From Microcaldota archaeon (GTDB lineage Archaea; Micrarchaeota; Micrarchaeia; Burarchaeales; JAKAKT01), in assembly GCA_026396425.1 (NCBI GenBank), contig JAPLWU010000062.1:1-7291 (forward strand): 7,291 bases of DNA. The letters run 5' to 3'. Position 1 is the first letter of the stretch, and each line of letters opens with the position of its first letter. Shown in pieces: positions 5,363 to 7,291 of this stretch. Below the pieces are notes generated by a model, which saw only the letters and a list, made by a program, of their open reading frames with translations, was not told the origin of the DNA and did not search any database. Both the position numbers and the translations under genes were made by a program.

Positions 5363-6187
5363 ATGGGAATTGAGGTTATGCGCATCAAACTGCCGAAGAG
5401 GGGAAATAGGAAAGGCCTTAACGGCCGGATTTTGGTAATTGGTGGGAGCGACAGGTATTTTGGCTCTCCCGCGCTAGTGGCAATGGCGGCAATGCGAAGC
5501 GGGGCGGATTTGGCCTACATACTCGCTCCTGAATTCGTTGCCCCGACAATCGCCTCCTACTCGCCAAACTTGATTGTATGGAGCTACCCCGGAAAAAAAT
5601 TGTCAAAATTGGCGAGAAAAGTGGTCGCTGAGCTCCACGACCGAGTTGACGTTTTGGTCATTGGAAATGGTTTGACGAAAGAAAAGGAAGTTTTGGCTGA
5701 AATAAAAAAAATAATCGAAACGTGGGAAAAGCCGATAATTATTGACGCGGATGCGATTGGGGTGAAAGCAAAGCCGAAATCGAAAAATGCGTTTTATACG
5801 CCGCACGCGGTGGAGTTCAAGCGGCTGACCGGCTCGCCTCCCAGCCCAAATCTCGAAAAAAGGAAAAAACAGGTTTTTGCGGCAGCGAAGAAATTGAATG
5901 CAACTATAATTCTGAAGGGCGAGGTTGATGTTGTTTCGGATGGGAGGAGAATTGCGACGAATACCACTGGAAATGTTGGGATGACTTGCGGGGGCACAGG
6001 CGACTCGCTTGCCGGAGTGTTGGCTGCTTTTGTTGCGAGAGGGATTGGACCAATCGAGGCTGCTTCCCTTTCCGCTTACGTGAATGGCCTGGCCGGGGAT
6101 ATCGCGCTAAAGGAGATTGGGGCCTATTCGTTGGTTGCGACTGACGTAATAGAAAAAATTCCTGCCGCGCTCCGAAAGTTAAAGTGA
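5363..6187 (+). CDS. nnrD: ADP/ATP-dependent (S)-NAD(P)H-hydrate dehydratase, stand-alone
   Basis: This is a 274-residue protein of the NnrD/YjeF C-terminal (carbohydrate kinase-like, PF01256) family, which restores NAD(P)H from its hydrated, damaged form using a nucleotide in the cytoplasm. Visible family motifs, in order: KGLNGRILVIGGS (17-29), GNGLT at 101-105 where GPGLG is usual, DADA (128-131), TPHAVEFKRLTG (146-157), and GNVGMTCGGTGDSLAG (203-218) with the catalytic-type Asp214. The C-terminal YSLVATDVIEKIP also fits. Length matches a lone dehydratase. The NnrE epimerase domain, often fused in front, is absent and no separate copy is in the window. Start is uncertain: ATG 5363 or ATG 5378 (269 residues), and the core motifs are unaffected. 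The gene uses more AAA lysine codons than the neighbouring surface genes. It diverges from the surface cluster and shares no obvious role with it. Confidence 0.95.
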   Translation: MGIEVMRIKLPKRGNRKGLNGRILVIGGSDRYFGSPALVAMAAMRSGADLAYILAPEFVAPTIASYSPNLIVWSYPGKKLSKLARKVVAELHDRVDVLVIGNGLTKEKEVLAEIKKIIETWEKPIIIDADAIGVKAKPKSKNAFYTPHAVEFKRLTGSPPSPNLEKRKKQVFAAAKKLNATIILKGEVDVVSDGRRIATNTTGNVGMTCGGTGDSLAGVLAAFVARGIGPIEAASLSAYVNGLAGDIALKEIGAYSLVATDVIEKIPAALRKLK

Positions 6188-6230
6188 CCCGAACAATTTG
6201 GTGAGCATAACGTGGTGAGAGGGCCACTCT
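6179..6230 (-). pseudogene. Relic copy of the 3' end of the membrane regulator gene
   Basis: Plus-strand bases 6191-6217 match 6258-6284 (inside the regulator gene) at 24 of 27 positions, and the match weakens but continues to 6179, aligning stop with stop. On the minus strand the relic encodes SHHVMLTKLFGSL-stop where the gene encodes SHHVMLTEWFRSL-stop. Four of the differences are silent (CTC/CTT, TCA/TCG, CTT/CTC, TAA/TGA), so the copy diverged while still coding. Upstream the frame loses similarity within a few codons, and it is offset by +1 from the regulator frame. Its stop (6179-6181) lies inside the last codons of nnrD. It fills most of the 58-base gap between the two convergent genes. 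Best reading: the tail of a lost tandem paralogue. Confidence 0.65.
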
Positions 6231-6245
6231 GCTTGACTTCGAGAA

Positions 6246-7136
6246 TCAGAGCGAGCGGAACCATTCGGTAAGCATAACGTGGTGCGAAGCACGCTCCTTG
6301 TCCATTTTTATTATATTCTTCGACTCGAGGCGCCCGAGCGCGAGGGCGAGGCTGGATTTTGCCATTTCTGTTTTTCTTTCGAGCGTACTCCTCTTGATTT
6401 CGCCGCCTGCGTCTATTATTGCTTCGATTAGTTTTACATCGCTTTCATTTAGGGCCTTCATCACGTTGCGCATGCCCTCGGTGACCTCGAGTTTTGGTTT
6501 TGATTTGGCGGCTGATTTCCGCCACAAGTAGAAAGCCGAAATGACTGCGAGCAGAAGGATAACAAGAACTGCAAAAAGAAGCGAGTAGTCGGTTGGTTGC
6601 TGGGTTTGCGGATTTGTTTGGGGTTGACCGGTTGGGGGCGTGATTGGCGTCTGTGAAATCGAGTAAACGAGCGAAATTGAGGCCGGGGGCGAGGAGTTGA
6701 AAAGCCAGCTTGCGGTCAGCGAGTCGTTGGTTCTGCTCAGCAAAGGCGGCGAGGGAGAGGCGGAAACGAATCTTGCATCCTGCGGGAGCGAGATTTTGAC
6801 GTATGCGTCACTTATGTTTTCAGGCATTGCGAGGGAGGCGGACCATTCGGCGCCCTGCTTCCCGGTGAAGTAGTCGGTAACATACATAACGGTGCAGGGG
6901 AGGCCGCCGGAAACCGAAACGTAAAGTTCCGAGCCCTCGGTTATGTATGGCGCACCCTCGACCACCGGGTCGGAAACGTCTGCAGGGAGAAGGAGAGAAG
7001 TTTCGCCTTCGCCCGAAAGGGTAAGCACAACGAGGGAGGCGCCCGAATCGTCGACTATTATGTCATAGTTGGCGCTCACCTGCGCCGAAACTAACGGGAG
7101 CAGGATGGCAAGCACTAATACGATGAATGCGCGCAT
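6246..7136 (-). CDS. Membrane-anchored winged-helix transcriptional regulator (COG2512-like)
   Basis: This is a 296-residue protein. A signal sequence occupies residues 1-18 (VSA cleavage motif). A strand-rich extracytoplasmic domain runs about 22-160, with a single Cys at 81. A Pro/Gln/Thr-rich linker spans about 161-182. One membrane span (about 184-205) is followed by RKSAAKSKPK. A cytoplasmic winged helix occupies about 222-296. There, EAIIDAGGEIKRSTLERKT leads to a recognition helix near MAKSSLALALGRLESKN and a wing ending HHVMLTEWF. This order matches archaeal predicted membrane-associated regulators, which could couple an outside signal directly to DNA binding. ATG 7136 is preferred over GTG 7145 because GGAGTG lies 6 bases before it; from the GTG that site would be internal. 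A TATA-like ATATTTTAAA (7158-7167) provides its own promoter. Targets are unknown. The nearby surface-gene cluster is an obvious candidate, but nothing in the sequence proves it. Confidence 0.88.
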   Translation of the reverse strand: MRAFIVLVLAILLPLVSAQVSANYDIIVDDSGASLVVLTLSGEGETSLLLPADVSDPVVEGAPYITEGSELYVSVSGGLPCTVMYVTDYFTGKQGAEWSASLAMPENISDAYVKISLPQDARFVSASPSPPLLSRTNDSLTASWLFNSSPPASISLVYSISQTPITPPTGQPQTNPQTQQPTDYSLLFAVLVILLLAVISAFYLWRKSAAKSKPKLEVTEGMRNVMKALNESDVKLIEAIIDAGGEIKRSTLERKTEMAKSSLALALGRLESKNIIKMDKERASHHVMLTEWFRSL

Positions 7137-7142
7137 GGAATA

Positions 7143-7148
7143 CACTCC
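7143..7148 (-). promoter_or_regulatory. Ribosome-binding site of the membrane regulator gene
   Basis: GGAGTG on the minus strand lies 6 bases before ATG 7136. It overlaps the alternative GTG start at 7145, which argues against that start. Confidence 0.5.
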
Positions 7149-7157
7149 GCAGGCCTG

Positions 7158-7167
7158 TTTAAAATAT
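7158..7167 (-). promoter_or_regulatory. TATA-like box of the membrane regulator gene
   Basis: The minus strand reads GAAAAG followed by ATATTTTAAA, a good archaeal purine-rich BRE plus TATA arrangement. Its centre is about 26 bases before ATG 7136, so transcription would start at or close to the start codon. It lies in the 38-base gap after the upstream gene's stop, so the regulator may be expressed independently. Confidence 0.5.
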
Positions 7168-7174
7168 CTTTTCG

Positions 7175-7291
7175 CTAGCCGCCAACTTCGTACTGCTCCC
7201 CCTCAACCTCCATCGCGCCGTTTGCCGTGTCGGTTCCCTCGGACTCGAATTCATCGTAGATGTCCTGCGCGGCCGCCTTGCCCTTCAGGCG
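7175..7291 (-). CDS. C-terminal 38 residues of an unidentified protein (acidic tail), 5' part outside the window
   Basis: The minus-strand frame is open from the window edge to a TAG at 7175-7177. It begins RLKGKAAAQDIYDEFESEG and ends in an acidic, flexible-looking tail (MEVEGEQYEVGG). The tail has ten Asp/Glu and three basic residues, with no Cys and no membrane segment. GC-rich codon use resembles the neighbouring genes. Too little is present to name the protein. It reads in the same direction as the membrane regulator, with 38 bases between them. Confidence 0.6.
   Translation of the reverse strand, partial: RLKGKAAAQDIYDEFESEGTDTANGAMEVEGEQYEVGG

Noticed and set aside
6246..6317. Programmed frameshift giving the regulator an alternative C-terminus through the downstream copy
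   Set aside because: The copy is in the +1 frame, lies beyond the in-frame stop, and no slippery sequence is visible; a relic duplicate explains it more simply.

Overview
The window looks archaeal. Three starts are preceded by ribosome-binding sites resembling the archaeal consensus (GGTGAT, AGGTGGT, GGAGTG). TATA-like boxes (GTTTAAA) lie about 25-40 bases before starts. One gene encodes an extracytoplasmic domain, a membrane segment and a cytoplasmic winged helix, an architecture typical of archaeal COG2512-type regulators. The long asparagine-sequon-rich secreted proteins with Ig-like and CARDB-like domains fit an archaeal cell surface, possibly a DPANN-type or other uncultivated lineage; the lineage is an inference.

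Layout. Positions 1-5311 hold four minus-strand genes for exported proteins, read right to left. (a) 3521-5311 is a 596-residue Cys-rich, multi-domain surface protein: PSI-like domain, Ig-like domains and a C-terminal beta module. (b) 2541-3101 is a 186-residue small secreted protein made essentially of that same C-terminal module. (c) 1528-2430 is a lipoprotein. (d) 1-1517 is a secreted string of beta-sandwich domains, cut by the window edge. Genes (c) and (d) are 10 bases apart and surely co-transcribed; (a), (b) and (c) are separated by 110-420 bases with their own candidate promoters. To the right, nnrD (5363-6187, plus strand), a metabolite-repair enzyme, diverges from (a) and converges on a membrane-bound winged-helix regulator (6246-7136, minus). 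The last 117 bases hold the acidic C-terminal tail of another minus-strand gene.

How they may work together: genes (a) and (b) share a homologous module, so a shared surface structure is plausible, with the small protein as repeated subunit and the long one as adhesin or tip. The lipoprotein and beta-sandwich protein would be anchoring or accessory parts. This is inference; no gene here is a recognised pilus or S-layer protein.

The non-coding DNA is unusually informative. The 419-base gap between (a) and (b) carries a perfect 32-base direct repeat, and between its copies a fragment resembling the 3' part of (a). The gap after the regulator carries a diverged copy of that regulator's own 3' end, which runs into the end of nnrD. 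Both look like remains of duplicated genes.
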